From Rotaria sp. Silwood1 (Eukaryota; Rotifera; Eurotatoria; Philodinida; Philodinidae), in the NCBI GenBank assembly GCA_905250075.1, contig CAJNOP010000045.1:978017-1042016 (forward strand): a stretch of 64,000 bases of DNA, written 5' to 3'. Shown piece after piece: positions 10,526-23,399 of the stretch. The notes beneath the pieces are model-generated. The model searched no databases. It worked only from the letters and a program-made list of their open reading frames with translations, and had not been told where the DNA came from. Position 1 is the stretch's first letter. The number at the start of each line of letters is the position of its first letter. The translations under genes and the position numbers were made by a program.

Positions 10526-13500
10526 GATTAAAATTGTTCTAAAAACAAAAAAAAAGAATGAAGAATGAATCTTGACTATGGCCTTGTCTTCAGTAGAAAA
10601 TTTAACGGTGAATTAACCAAGTTGATTGGTGTTTTCACAGAGCTATATCAATCAGAACCGTTTTATTTAATTTTAATATGTGTAGTATTATAAGATCTAT
10701 GTAGAACAAAACGAAGCAACTAAATAATGTCAACGCCTTTTATTTAGGCCACACTTAACGCATACTGGTAAACAATTGACTAACGACGAGAAAGCAAGAA
10801 CTATAATAAATATGTTCTTTTTCTAGAAGCAACATATCAACAACTTATGACATCTTTAGGTGGACTGTTGGAAGAACGAAAATACAGCAGTAGTTGTTCA
10901 AAACAAAAACTGAGCTACTCATTGTAAAAAAATAAAATAAAATTAGAAACCTATTAGATATAGTTTAAACAAATATGTGATCGATGATGTATTCATATAA
11001 TGTCTTTTCGTTGATTACTCTCAGTAGTTGATCAAACCTAATCAATACTTTTGATTGTCCACTATGATAAATAACCTAATTTCAAGTAAAATACTCTTCT
11101 CTCTTCATTCATTCTGTTAAAATACATCGAGCACTATGACATATAAATTTGCAGTGCTCACCAACACTTTCCTATCAACACTTGATCAAATGCAAAAGCT
11201 TGTAAAATACGTGTACATGCATGAGTGGTTATGATATCGCCTACATGGAAAAGCATCATAATGTAACTTATATACGTATTTACATGCATGAATACTTATG
11301 ACATGGCGCATGCATCGAAACGCGTTACAGTATAAACTATTTGTATTTACATGCATGAAATTTTGCGTATGTACACACTTAATATTGTTGCTGCATGCAA
11401 GGGCATATAAATGCTTTTTTAGATAGCCCACGCATGTATATGCAAGACAATTTTGAAAATATTAAAAAACAAGGCATATATAGTAAACATACATACTTCA
11501 CTATATAAAACGAACTTTTTTCAATATTCAACCATCTGCTTATATTAGATGGTGCAATCAAAACTGAAAAATATAATGATTATTTGATAACTATAACGTA
11601 TGTGTGAACATGAATACTAATAACTATAGGTGAGTTCGAAATATTGAACAAGGTTCTTGAACCAATATAGTATGACAAAGATTTCATTTTAATGAAGCGT
11701 AAGTAAATGTACACCAAAGAAAAAAACTGAATTCTTGTATGGAGCAGCATACATACTACGAAATACCAGAAATGGACATACCAATCCAGAATCACTTTGT
11801 TAATACTTGAGGCAACCCAAAAGTAGCGACAGAGATATCTTATTTGCAAATTGAATGCTTGATGAAACTTTCTTATTATATACAGTAATAATAAAAACAA
11901 TGCTCTATTTTCCTGTGATATTTCATCGCTCTTTAATTAATATTATAATAACAAAAGTGCAATAAAAGTTGATTGTTATGATCCTAGTAGAGAAAATACT
12001 GATTAGAACCGATTAAAATTTGAAAATCCTAAGGCAATAATCAAAACTTGAAACCGATTATCCTGCAATAAAACAGAAACTATAATTCATAAAAATCAGG
12101 ACTTTTTCAAAAATTTTAATTAAGTTTTAACTGATGATAAACTGATTATGAACAATTATAATTTGATAATAATTTTGATAAAAAAAGACTCGAATTTTAA
12201 TCGGTTTTAATTTTGATTTCATTATGAAGTAATCGGATTAAGGACTCAGATTAAAATTGGTTATAAACTAAACATAATTAATGAAAAAATTTAATCTAAG
12301 CCATCGACACTTTCGCTCAAACAAGTGCGCCCACACTTTTTATAGCATTGTAATACATTGCATACGTTTCAAAGGTCAGTTTGGTGCTATAGTTACCAAT
12401 TGTTGAAAAGAAAAATTTTAAAAAAAAAGGAATTAAAAAGCCAAGTTTCTAAGGTAAATCTTAACAAAAACACATTTTATAATCATTCTGATTGAAAATA
12501 AAACAATCAATTAAAATCGATTGGCAACTTCTAAATCAAATTTGATGAGATTGAGATTTTAATTGTTTTTCAAAACTATAATTGTTTTCTGACACAAACA
12601 TGATTGAAAAGCAGTTAATCGATTATTATAATCAAAAGTCATCTTCATTTCTACAGAGATATTTCTTACTAGGTGGTAGTTCATCTACGTAATATCCATT
12701 TTCTATGAGAAATAAAAAATATTTTTAAGGACAATAATGCTATACCAACTTCAGTGAAAATGGTTTATTCTTCGCTAAGTAATCAAAGAAACTAATGCTT
12801 ACATTCGAGTTTGAATGGAAAAAATTAATAATAGTTTTTCTTAAGAAATCGTTCAACTATTGGTAACTTTGTATGAAAAAATGAGAAAGAGTCAGTCAGA
12901 TACCGACCATTAAATTTTTTTCTTGAAAACTATTTTAACTAGTACAGTGTCTAAGGTTTTTCAAAAACTTTAAAAACAATGAGATGCCATCTATACCGTA
13001 GAAATAATTTTTTTTATTGGAATAAGTTTTATTAATAATTCGCCAGAAAATTCATTTACAAAACAACAATCAACCTAATTGTCATTAGACAGCAGCTGTC
13101 GTCATATTTACCGCCATTGTTCTCGATCGAGAGAGACTTTCAATAAAAAACAATGCGAAAAATGTTGCAAACTCAATAAAGTCTGATAGTATTGAAAAAC
13201 GATAACGATAATGAAAAGTAGAGAGTGATGTGAATAAATAAATATAATAATAGACAATTAGAACACCAATATCGACCAACAGCCACGTTGAAAAAAAAGA
13301 TAAATTCTTCGATAACTTGTCAGCAGTATTAATAGCAATGCCACGTCCTACGATCATTATGAATAACAAACGTAGTGTTGACAAGACAAATTATTGTTGC
13401 ATTTTATTATTATCATCACCTAGTATGACCATAATAATAAGTGAAAATATATAAAGAAGACAGAAAATCATGGTGAACAACCATTACATTTCGAACGAAG

Positions 13501-16352
13501 AGTATAAATGTTTTACTTTCTTGATAATATCTGCGACTGGAATGCCAAGAAAAGTATAAGAAGAGCTTGATCTTTGAGAAAATACCAAATTTGTCAGTGA
13601 TTATCATCTACAATTGTATTTAATACTTCAAAAAGAAAAAAAAGCGAAATCACTTAAAATTATCGGATATAAATTAAGCATTTTTGTCTGTCATATATCA
13701 TGCTTGTTTTCATAGAAGAAAATTAAAAGAAAAATTTTGCATCTCTTCGACTCACACTCTTTCTCGAATGAAAAATGTTCTCACTACTCTTACCTCTATA
13801 TCATGATGGTACGTTAAATCGTCCAAGGTGGACAAATCCCTATAAGAGAATATATAGGGTTTGCTGTTGTTATAAGCATATACACTGAAAAGAAATAATA
13901 GGTTGTAACTTAAAAAGTGGTTCATTCGTTCTTCATTTTGAGCATTTTCAAGAAATAAAACTCATCCTTTAGTAAACAGTGACTAACATATGATAATGAA
14001 CAATAATGTTTAATTGTGGGACGGAAACAAGCATACCAAAAACAGCTACCATCATTTTGGAAATATATATTTGATACCAACATAAATAATTTAATTGTAA
14101 ACAGAATAAATGTTATCCATGCGTGTGATCATGAACGAGAAAAATGAACAAGACACACACAAGATGTTGAACAATAAGAAATGGGATAATAAATTCAATT
14201 TTTGTGATCGGTAGCTGCATGTTTATGAGGTGCGAGCATTTAAAGTAAAATATCTGTGGACACGTTGAGGATGAAAAATCGCAAGATCATCATCTTAACA
14301 TTCAAAAAAAAAAAGATTTCATACGATAGATGTAAGACGATCGTGAATGTTCAATATTGAGCTTAGACAGCAAGTTAAAAACAAATTTAAATTCTCAGTT
14401 TATATTTTTAGTATAAATGAAAAGAAAAGTTTTTGTATCATGTCGGTGATAAACAAGAGTTATTCTTTATTCAAAAAGATGCTTTAGTATTATATTGGTC
14501 ATAAAAGTACTGCGTATATATGATTATAACATGTTACGTTTATCATTCATAAGTCAATTGTAAAAATGAACTACTACAAGACGAAACTGATTACAATTAT
14601 AGATAAAATCACAATTATATCTGTAATTGTTATATTTCAAATAGAAGGTTATTGAGGTGAGCATTTATATGTTTCGTTTATGCATTTATGATGAAAAATT
14701 AATCAACATAGTCTCTTGGTACATACAATCATTGCTTGTATTCATACAAGTGTATCATACAGAAAGTAAGATTCATTTACAGATCGTCATGTTTAAAATG
14801 ATATGAATGAGTTTATTATCTAACTCTATTAATCTCTGTTTTTATTTAACAAAAAAAAAGAATCATAATTGTTCTCCATAGCTTTGCGAATTTATTTTGA
14901 AATATTTGATCAGTCCAGGTCAACGGATGCAGGTTTTCCATATTTTGGCCATAAATGTGCGATAGTCTCACCAAGATACGGCTATACTGCTGCGTCAGAT
15001 ATTACTGTCAGAATACGATCTGTTTTCACGTCGTAAATTATCCGTAAGCTTCTGCATCGTGCCATCGAGGAGGTCGTCTCTAAAAAGTTTGGTAGTAATA
15101 ATTTCAACATCTATCAACAAGTTTTTATATGTGTACATGAGTGCTAAAATGTTTAATCTATTTTAGAACATCGTTGACTGCGAATAGTTTTTGATGATTT
15201 TCAATACAGAAAGAAAGATTCTTCGACAGTCGCTATACTTACACGTACTGTCGAAAATATTTGTAATAGAGTTTTAATATTATGATAAAAACTTTCATTA
15301 ACCTGATTGAAAGATTCAATAGTTGTATTAAATGCAAGAATTTTTTGCTGCAGTCAATGTCCTTAATAATGACGAGAGAATTTTCACTTATCTTGTTTTG
15401 ACTCAGTTCATAGTCATTTTCATTAGCTTGAAAATAGTTTTATGTATTGATAATCCTTGGATGTTACTCTTTCGAGTGGTATAACTATGGTATTTTGTTG
15501 TCATACAGTAGCAGAGAAATCATCAGTCTAGCTCTTTCTTTATCTGTTAGAGAGAAAAGCAGCTCACGATCCTCCTCGATATCACATCACTGAACAAGGC
15601 ATGACTAATTGTAGATGATTACAGTTTAGTTTGATTAACAGAGCCTACGACAAATAGTCGCAGTGCGGGAAACTACAATCGTCAAAAAGAATTTTCCTAG
15701 TGTATTACAGAGAAAAAATTCATGAAAATACAGAAAGTAACTAATAATTTATTCCAAGATAACGGACAATAGATTTGAGTATAGATACGAATGTTTGGCA
15801 AATCCTTCTTGTTATGTAAGAAGCGTTATAGGAGATAAAGTAGTCGTTGGTTAGAAATCTACCGTAATCTATCGAGTTATAGTTGATCCTGAAGCTTTCA
15901 CCTATTGAAATTTTTTGTTATTTCAAAACAGGTATTGTTTTTAGTTTTTTTGTCACATTTTCATCAATCGAAAATGTGAATGTCGACATTCAGCATGGCT
16001 TGCCGCAAAGACACTCTAATTATTCATTCCACAAAGTATATCTTCATTTTTTACATGCTGTCCTAATCTTTGGGCTGTGCCATGTACGATTATACCACAT
16101 GTGTATAAATTAAAATTTATGGTACGTCAAAAGAGCCATGCTTTGATCCCATAGACGATCAGTGCTATATTGTGACTAATTGTCGTTCAACATATCGTTA
16201 AACCATATATTTTTATAACCATACAACTTGATTTCTTATTTCTCGTTAAGAACAATTTTGAGATTTTCACTTTTCTTAAAACAAAAACTTTTTTTTACTA
16301 GGTAAATTTCCATGGGTAAAATGTTCTATCTAATTTATTTATTCATGCTTAT
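10526..16352. other. Gene-poor interval
   Basis: Almost 6 kb without a supportable gene. About 12,000-12,650 repeats short motifs of the type CGATTAAAATT in both orientations. Hydrophobic frames on the minus strand at 13,085-13,384 and 13,416-13,607 cannot be joined by a splice that keeps frame. A patch of more balanced base composition lies at about 14,900-15,080. It may hold regulatory DNA and decayed elements. Confidence 0.5.
11205..11400. repeat. Diverged tandem repeat, unit about 68 bp
   Basis: The block beginning TACATGCATGA recurs near 11,213, 11,280 and 11,350. Each copy is followed by related sequence with CATCATAATG/CATCGAAACG and a TATTTACATGCATGA junction. There are two units and part of a third, clearly diverged from one another. 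No function is visible. Confidence 0.5.
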
Positions 16353-19300
16353 TCAAGTATTAACGTTAAAATTAAGATTATGGATAAAACTTTTGCTTTC
16401 GATAATATCTTGTTCATCATGACATGTTGGAAGAATATTTGTTGTTGTTTGAGAATGAAAATCCAAATCAAGTATTTGTTCAATAGCTGTTGTTGATGAT
16501 GATTGTTTTCTTTCTGTTGAACGAGATAATCTACTTTTAGAAATAATTATTTTCTTATTAAATGTCATTAATCTTTCATTGACTTCTTCACGTCGTTTAT
16601 CAATCGGTTTAGGAATCAGTGTTGCTCTTGAAAATTCTTTTCTTGCTTTTAAAACAGGAGAAGAAAGATTAACAGATGGCTCAATTTTTTCATCTTTGAT
16701 ATTTATTAAATGATAAATATCATTATTATCGTCAAATGTTTGTGTTGATAATGATGATGTTTGTTGTTCATGATTGATATCAATTGGTAATGATGATGAT
16801 GATGGTGTGATTGGTACTATAGGTAAAATCAAATCTTGAACATTTGATGAATGATTAACAAGCATTTGTTGTTTTTGTTGTTGACGTTCTTTTGCTCGAA
16901 GACTAATAATAAAAAAAACAAAAATTAAAAAAAGAACACTTTTACTGTAAAACTCGTCAAATAGATTTTATTATATTACCGCATATTTTTTTTACGAATT
17001 AATCGTCGTAAATTTTTTTCCTCATCATTAAGCTGTTCAATTTGTCTACCAATATCATCAATTTGTTTTTTAAGTCCATTATTATCTATAGATGATGACA
17101 ATGATAAATCACTTGTATTTTGTTTAAGTTGTTGTAATAATTTATTTTGTTCACATCGAAGTGCTTCGACTTGAATAGGAATTTGTTCAACTTTTGTCTT
17201 TAGCAAAAAAAAAAAACTAAAAATTCAATTATATTATAATAATGAAATAAATTTACTTCTCGATTATGCCACATTAATCGAAATGCATCAGAATCTCGTT
17301 GTCGAACATGAGATTTTGTTATAGGTACAGTTACTTTTATTTGTTTTGCTGGTGTTATATCGCATGTTAACATAGTTAATGGTCTATAGAAAATAAAAAT
17401 CATATTTTTCTTTTGTATTCAAAGACAAAACATGATTGTAATACCGTTTTTGAATATTTGCAGTTGAAATTCCAATATTTTGAAGAACACGACGAGCAAG
17501 ATGTAAAAGTTCATCTCGACGAGTTAAAAATTCTTAATTTATAAATTATATCGAAGGATTTATTTAATTATGAAAATATAATTTAAAACCTGGTCTATGA
17601 AAACAAATAGCAGCTGCAGCTTCATTGATAAGAATCTAAATATTATAATTAAAATAAAATTCATAAAAACTTAATTTTCTTACTTCATGTAAACTTAACA
17701 CTTGATTTGATGTTTTGGAATCAAATCGATTATCTAAAATAAAGATAGAATTTCTAGCAAATTTCTTATGCATAATATGAATTAATCACAGATAGCTGAA
17801 TATTTTCGAATACGTTGCCAACGATCTTCAAAATCTCTTGGCAAATTTATTGTAGCCTATTGATATAAATAGCTAAATATCAATATATATCTTTAAGATA
17901 AAACAAAACAAAACATACAAATAAATCTTTTGATATATTATTTCGTCCATTTAGTTTTTTGATTGTTGTTACTGGTAATATATTAGCTAATCGTTCTGCT
18001 TCATCTGCAATCATTTTACGTTGATTATCATCAAGTAGTTGATGCGTATTATTATTATTATTTTTAGAATGATCTATTTTCTAAATTAATTGCAAATTTA
18101 TTTCTTTTAGTTAAATCTATTTGTAACTGAATAAAAAAAAAGCTTTAAAAAACTAACATTTAGACACCAATTAGAAGAAATTTGATTGATAAGTTTTGGT
18201 GAATTATTCGCTGGAGTTGAATGAATAACAGATGAAAATATATTTCGATCAGATAATGTTTCATCGGTCGATAAACGATGAAGAGAAGGAACAGTTGAAT
18301 ATGAATTATTTATAAATGTATGTTCATTATCAATATTATTCATTGATTGTCGATAATCAGCTAAAGCTTTTTTAAATCGTTTAACATGTAATGGTTTTGA
18401 TACCATTCCAACAAGAGTAATAATTTCTTGAAAATCATCATTTTGTGCTTCAGCAAGTTGTTTTAAATCATCACCGCCTAGACATAGATATATAATACAA
18501 GATGATCGCAAAGTTCGTCAGGATAGAACAAAAAAAAATCTGAATAATTCTTGAATAGTTTAACTAATTTATATGAGTTTTCTATAACTTAGTTTGACAG
18601 TTCTTCAATTTTTATTCAACATAACTAACGAGGGAACATTCCCAAGTGATACCAGCCGTTTCAGCTCATATTGTGCCCAAAAGTAGATCTCGGTAAGACT
18701 AGAGAAAGTCTAAAAGGGTTAGTGCCATTGCGCCTTTGGAGCCGAGTTATGCCAAATTTACTGAATTTTCGGCCCTTTTTAGGGTACTGATCGAAAAATC
18801 AAATTAAGAAGTTTCTATCTGAAATTTCTAACATAGATAGATATAGTTACACCTAGAATATCCCGAAAGTTTCAGCCGAATAGAATGTTCCTTTGTCGAG
18901 TTATTGCATTTTCAATTAAACTCGACTTTTGTGAAATATCTGGCGCAAATGACTATTTTTTGGAGATCCAATATCTCCACATAGGAACATTCTATTCGGC
19001 TGAAACTTTCGGGATATTCTAGGTGTAACTATATCTATCTATGTTAGAAATTTCGGATGGAAACTTCGTAATTTGATTTTTCGATCAGTACCCTAAAAAG
19101 GGCCGAAAATTCAGTAAATTTGGCATAACTCGGCTCCAAAGGTGCAATGGCACTAACCCTTTTAGACTTTCTCTAGTCTTACCGAGATCTACTTTTGGGC
19201 ACAATATGAGCTGAAACGGCTGGTATCACTTGGGAATGTTCCCTCGTAAGATCCAATACTTATAACTTTACAAATTAGAATCGAAACAATTTTATTACTG

Positions 19301-21464
19301 ACTGAATTTGAATCATCTAAAATCATGAAATGAAACCATGCCGTTCGAATTTAGTATAGACATGGTGAATGAAGATATCTCTAAACGGTTTTTTTAAAGC
19401 TGATATTTAAATAAACCAATCACATTCTAAACATTTTACAGTATTGATAGAAGAAAAATTCGATACAGTTCATGTCACTAATGTTCGCGCCAAAATTAAA
19501 AAAGAATGGATATAACCATGATAATTCAACAACGCAAACAGTTAGTGACCTGTAGTTTTTAACCATCTAAAGAGAAGACCTCCGGACACCTTTTTGTCTA
19601 ATACTATATAAGACAAAATTATTTTCGAATTCATCATCTTCGCAATAAATTGAAAAAATGCATGAAAATAATGGTGTTCCCTTTTTCGATGTAATTTTCC
19701 TTTTGACATGTACTTATGATAGAAAGACTTCAATTCTATTATTCAAGGCATTATTTCGAGTGATTATTGTCTTATATCTTAATGTTGAGCAAACGAAACC
19801 ATATATGGTTAATCGGTTCATTCTTTTGATTTAACTAATTTTCTGACTTTTATCGAAGTTTCCTGGAAACGAAAAACCATTTCCATGTATTTTTTTGAAT
19901 TTTGTGTGAAGATGATGAATTTTAAACTAATTTTGTTTTATACAGTATCAGATAATAAGGCGTTCAAAGTTCTCTTCATTGAGTTATTGAGCTTACACTC
20001 ATACCTACACCTTATATGACTTTAATACGAAAAGTTCCGTCTTAATTCGGTAGGTCGTTGTTTATGATAATGAACAAATTTGTACAATAGACTGAATACT
20101 TGATCCTGGCTCATTTCACAAACATCCTTAATCTCATTGACTATTCGTCAGTAATTGCTCTAAGATCTTTAAGAACGAAATTGATTTTCAATAGTAATCG
20201 TTTTACAAAATTGTTGCAATATGATTCTAATATACGATTCATTTGACGTCTTTTTATAGGATTCTACATATAACAGTTGACACGAGATCTAACCATCAGT
20301 AAAACTATCTTAATTCTGGCTTCTGTACATACAGATATTTTATACGAAATCTTAAATGAATATGTGATCAAACTGTAAAAATAAATATTTCAATCTCTTG
20401 AATTATTGATGAGCTTTTCAGGTTTTTATTTTCCATTTGCGTTTTTTTTGATATCTTGTCTATATATATTACCATACCTTGTTCGATAAAAGCAGAATAA
20501 TATTGTAAAAGATTAGCTTGTTCAAGAAATTTGTATAATGCATCTTCTAAATGATTTTTTGGCAAAGAAATTAATGTATTTTCTGTCCATCGAAATGTAT
20601 CAGATTCTATTGATGAATGTTGAAAAGTGTCCTCTTACAAAAAGAAAACACTTTATAAAATATTTTTATAATAATTTTATTAAATTTTAAACATACGAAT
20701 AGACTGTTGTTCTTTTATTATATTTTGATGATCGATTATAAATGATTGAGATGTTTGCATTGAATTATCAAGTGAAAGATTATTATCACTGATAATTTCA
20801 TTTGTTTTTAATATATGTTTTTCTATGACTTTATCATCATCATCATCATCTTGTTGTAATTGTTCATTGTCCGAAGTTATTTTTTGTGTTATAAAAGTTT
20901 TATTTGCATTTTGTATTTGATGTAATTTATCAATTGTATTTAAAAGTCGTTTTGCTTTTGTATTTGTAATTGCTGGTAAAATTACTGATGAAGAAGATTT
21001 TGATGGTAAAATTAAAAGTGATGGTGATATTTCTGAAAGTGTATTTGATTTTATTGATCGATTAGTATTTGAATTAGTTGATGAATTTAATAAATGATTA
21101 TTTAATATAGTCGAAGAAAGTATAGTTGAATTAGAATTAGTTTGAGTAAAAATTGATGGTATAGCAGTTGCTTTTAAATAACGTGTAAGACCAGTATGAT
21201 TTGCAATATAATCATCTGGATGAAAATGTCGATAGCAAATTTTCGAATGTTTATTTATAGAAAGTGTTTGTGAACAATGATTAAATACAGTTTGTCGCCA
21301 TAATTCAAATCGATGTTGATCAACAGGAAATGAATGAAAAAGAAGTCCTTTAGAAAAGAAAAGAATAGATTGAACTATGTGAACGTATTGACATGAGAAA
21401 TACCTTTACGAATATTCCGTCGATTATGAAGTGGACAACTTATGATTGCACAATTGTGTACCAT
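16353..21464 (-). CDS. THAP zinc finger fused to NAB corepressor domains
   Basis: Twelve exons close in frame to 831 aa. Residues 1-88 form a THAP C2CH DNA-binding domain: Cys5, Cys10, Cys58, His61, Trp37 and the closing AIPSIF. A long Ser/Asn-rich linker with an Asp run follows. Residues about 262-345 match NAB NCD1, the domain that binds EGR factors (LYKFLEQANLLQYYSAFI, GGDDLKQL, VGMVSKPLHVKRFKKAL). Residues about 400-535 match NCD2, the repression domain (DEAERLANILP, YNRFDSK, INEAAAAICF, LTRRDELLHLARRVLQ). A coiled coil (about 577-660) and a Ser/Thr-rich tail end the protein. The exon carrying the first half of NCD1 has no Met and is in phase with the THAP exon across a 63-nt intron, so it needs that exon for a start. 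Exons: 21404-21464, 20697-21347, 20478-20633, 18158-18477, 17919-18080, 17790-17856, 17684-17733, 17590-17635, 17445-17532, 17257-17383, 16980-17197, 16353-16902. Confidence 0.88.
18629..19246. mobile_element. Foldback MITE, Harbinger-like (TAA target duplication)
   Basis: A 618-bp inverted repeat with arms of about 278 bp (18629-18906 and 18969-19246) differs at only a handful of places over most of its length, with a spacer of about 60 bp. The ends are CGAGGGAACATTCCC and its complement, flanked on both sides by TAA (18626-18628 and 19247-19249). A 3-bp TWA duplication is typical of PIF/Harbinger elements, so that superfamily is favoured but not proven. There is no coding capacity. It sits in the intron that splits NCD1 of the THAP-NAB gene and is more GC-rich than its surroundings. 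The near-identical arms suggest a recent insertion or arm homogenisation. Confidence 0.9.
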
Positions 21465-22267
21465 AATTGATAGATATGACTAAATGAATAAATGGCGCGT
21501 GAGAAATATATTCTATGTGTATGATTATAGTTTTCTATATTTCCTTAGCTGCAAATATTTTAACTCAAATTTAACTTTTATTTTTTTTTTTTTACTTTTT
21601 AGTATCAATAATAATATTATTACCTGCAAATTTTACTCTAATGAATCAATCAAGAGTGATGACAATCGAATAAAATGATAATGGTACTGATCACTTTGCT
21701 ATTGCTTTGAACTGTATGGTTTTTGTCATGCACATTTGTTTCATTAGATAAGGACTTGTGCCGGCGCCAATATCCGAGGAGTAATATTGTCGTTCTATGA
21801 ATGATGAAAGGTGTAATTTGCTACAATTGATTATAATTAGAGATTGTAGCTTACTTTTAATTTAAAATTATACATTTAATTGTTGATCATTATTGGAATT
21901 TATCAAATAACAAAAAAAAAACATAGAACTCTACTCGTAGATATGAAACTAGATGAGATCGAAACTTAAAATTATATTTATGAAATCATAAGAACGCAAA
22001 TAGGAATCGATTGTTAACGACATCTTTTGAAATATGCTGAACATTGAATTACAATCATTTAAATAAATATATTTAAGTTTTGAATTTTGCTTTAAAAAAA
22101 TTGTTTTTTAAACTATTTATATTAATATTTTTATTTTCATCGATAAAGTCAGAAAAAAAAAACGAGATAGTGATCATTAAAATTTTAGGTAAACAAACAA
22201 ATATAAGAAAGCATACTAATCAGTAGTCAGTCAATATATAATTTTTCAATTTGAAAATTTCCATTCA
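21465..22267. other. Divergent promoter region, THAP-NAB and RRM genes
   Basis: About 0.8 kb between two divergently transcribed genes. AT-rich, with one more GC-rich patch near 21,760 (CCGGCGCCAATATCC). No coding frame is convincing. It most likely holds both 5' regions. Confidence 0.45.
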
Positions 22268-23399
22268 ATGCCTCAAGTAGAAATATTTGTTGGAAATATT
22301 CATCGAGATATTTCAAAACATGATCTTGAAGAGTAATTATTTTGTCTGAAAAAACAAAGAAAAAACATCTTTTTCTTTTCTTTTGTTTTCATTAAACATA
22401 GTATCTTTGAAAATTATGGACGTGTAGTTAGATGTGAACTCAAGCAAGGAGCATCGAGTAAATATTATTTATAAATCTTCTTTGATAAATAAAAAGTTTT
22501 TTTTTTTTTTGAACATAGATTTTGCTTCAAGTTATGGATTTCTTGAATTCGAAACAAGTTCCGATGCTGAAGTAATTATAATTCAATATTACTTAAAAAA
22601 AAAAAAAAACAAAAGAAATAATAAAGCTTTCAATTTACACATAACTACGACCTTTTTGTTTTCTAGGAGTGCATCATGTATTCCTAAAGTTTCTTTTCAT
22701 ACATATGCACGTCTTCGATTCATTAATATATATATGATGAACAACGTGTAACATGTTTCCGTATCAGATTGATTGAAGGTGGTGGTGCTATTTCATACGT
22801 CAGCAGTGCATTTTCCCATTTTCAGAGTTCTTTTCATATTGTTTAAATAGAAGGTATGTCGAGTTACGAGAGAAAAATTATAATTTGTATATCTTGTTTT
22901 TCTTTTTTTTATTTATTTCAAAGTTTCTGAACAACTTTAGGAGATTTTTATAATTAATTATTTTTATTAATATTTTTTTAGGCAGCTATTAAAGGAGAAA
23001 ATGGACGTGAACATCAAGGTAAATCATTTATTGTTCAATGGGCAAGATCAACACGACGTGGACCATCAGTAAGAAAAATATTTGAAAGCAATATATATTT
23101 TTGATTTTATCTTTTTAAGAATGGTTATAGTGGTAATAATCGTAATAATTTGACATGTTATAATTGTTCACGTCCTGGTCATATATCTCGTAATTGTCGA
23201 GAAAATCGAGCTGATGGTGACAATCGTTATAATAATCGTCGAAATACAAATTACGATCGTCGAGGTGATCGTGGAGGATATCGACGACGTTCTCCGTAAG
23301 TCAATATTTCTTTTTTGTTTAATTTTACATTATTTTTTATTCATTTATTTTATTTTTAATAGATCACGATCACGATCACGATCACATAGTCGATCATAA
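22268..23399 (+). CDS. SR-type splicing factor: RRM, CCHC knuckle, RS tail
   Basis: Six exons (22268-22332, 22402-22457, 22519-22571, 22982-23068, 23120-23295, 23363-23399) give 157 aa. The N-terminal RRM has RNP2 EIFVGNI and an RNP1-like SSYGFLEFE, followed by KSFIVQWAR. A zinc knuckle CYNCSRPGHISRNC (CX2CX4HX4C) comes next, then an Arg/Asn/Gly-rich stretch and a short RSRSRSHSRS tail. This order matches SRSF7 (9G8) and related invertebrate factors, which act in pre-mRNA splicing and mRNA export. The RS tail is much shorter than in SRSF7. The third intron is unusually long (410 nt) and carries a candidate poison exon. The downstream 3'UTR is rich in A- and T-runs. Confidence 0.9.
22667..22853 (+). 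promoter_or_regulatory. Candidate poison cassette exon in SR gene
   Basis: Within the long third intron, a pyrimidine tract ending TTTTCTAG precedes 187 nt that end at a consensus-like donor (AAG followed by GTATGTC). Included after exon 3 in phase 0, it would encode six residues and then TAA, truncating the RRM. Stop-bearing cassette exons are a known autoregulatory device of SR-protein genes. Use of these sites has not been shown here. Confidence 0.5.

Noticed and set aside
13085-13607. Two hydrophobic minus-strand frames that might be a membrane protein
   Set aside because: The second begins without ATG, and no GT-AG splice between them keeps the reading frame; no family resemblance.
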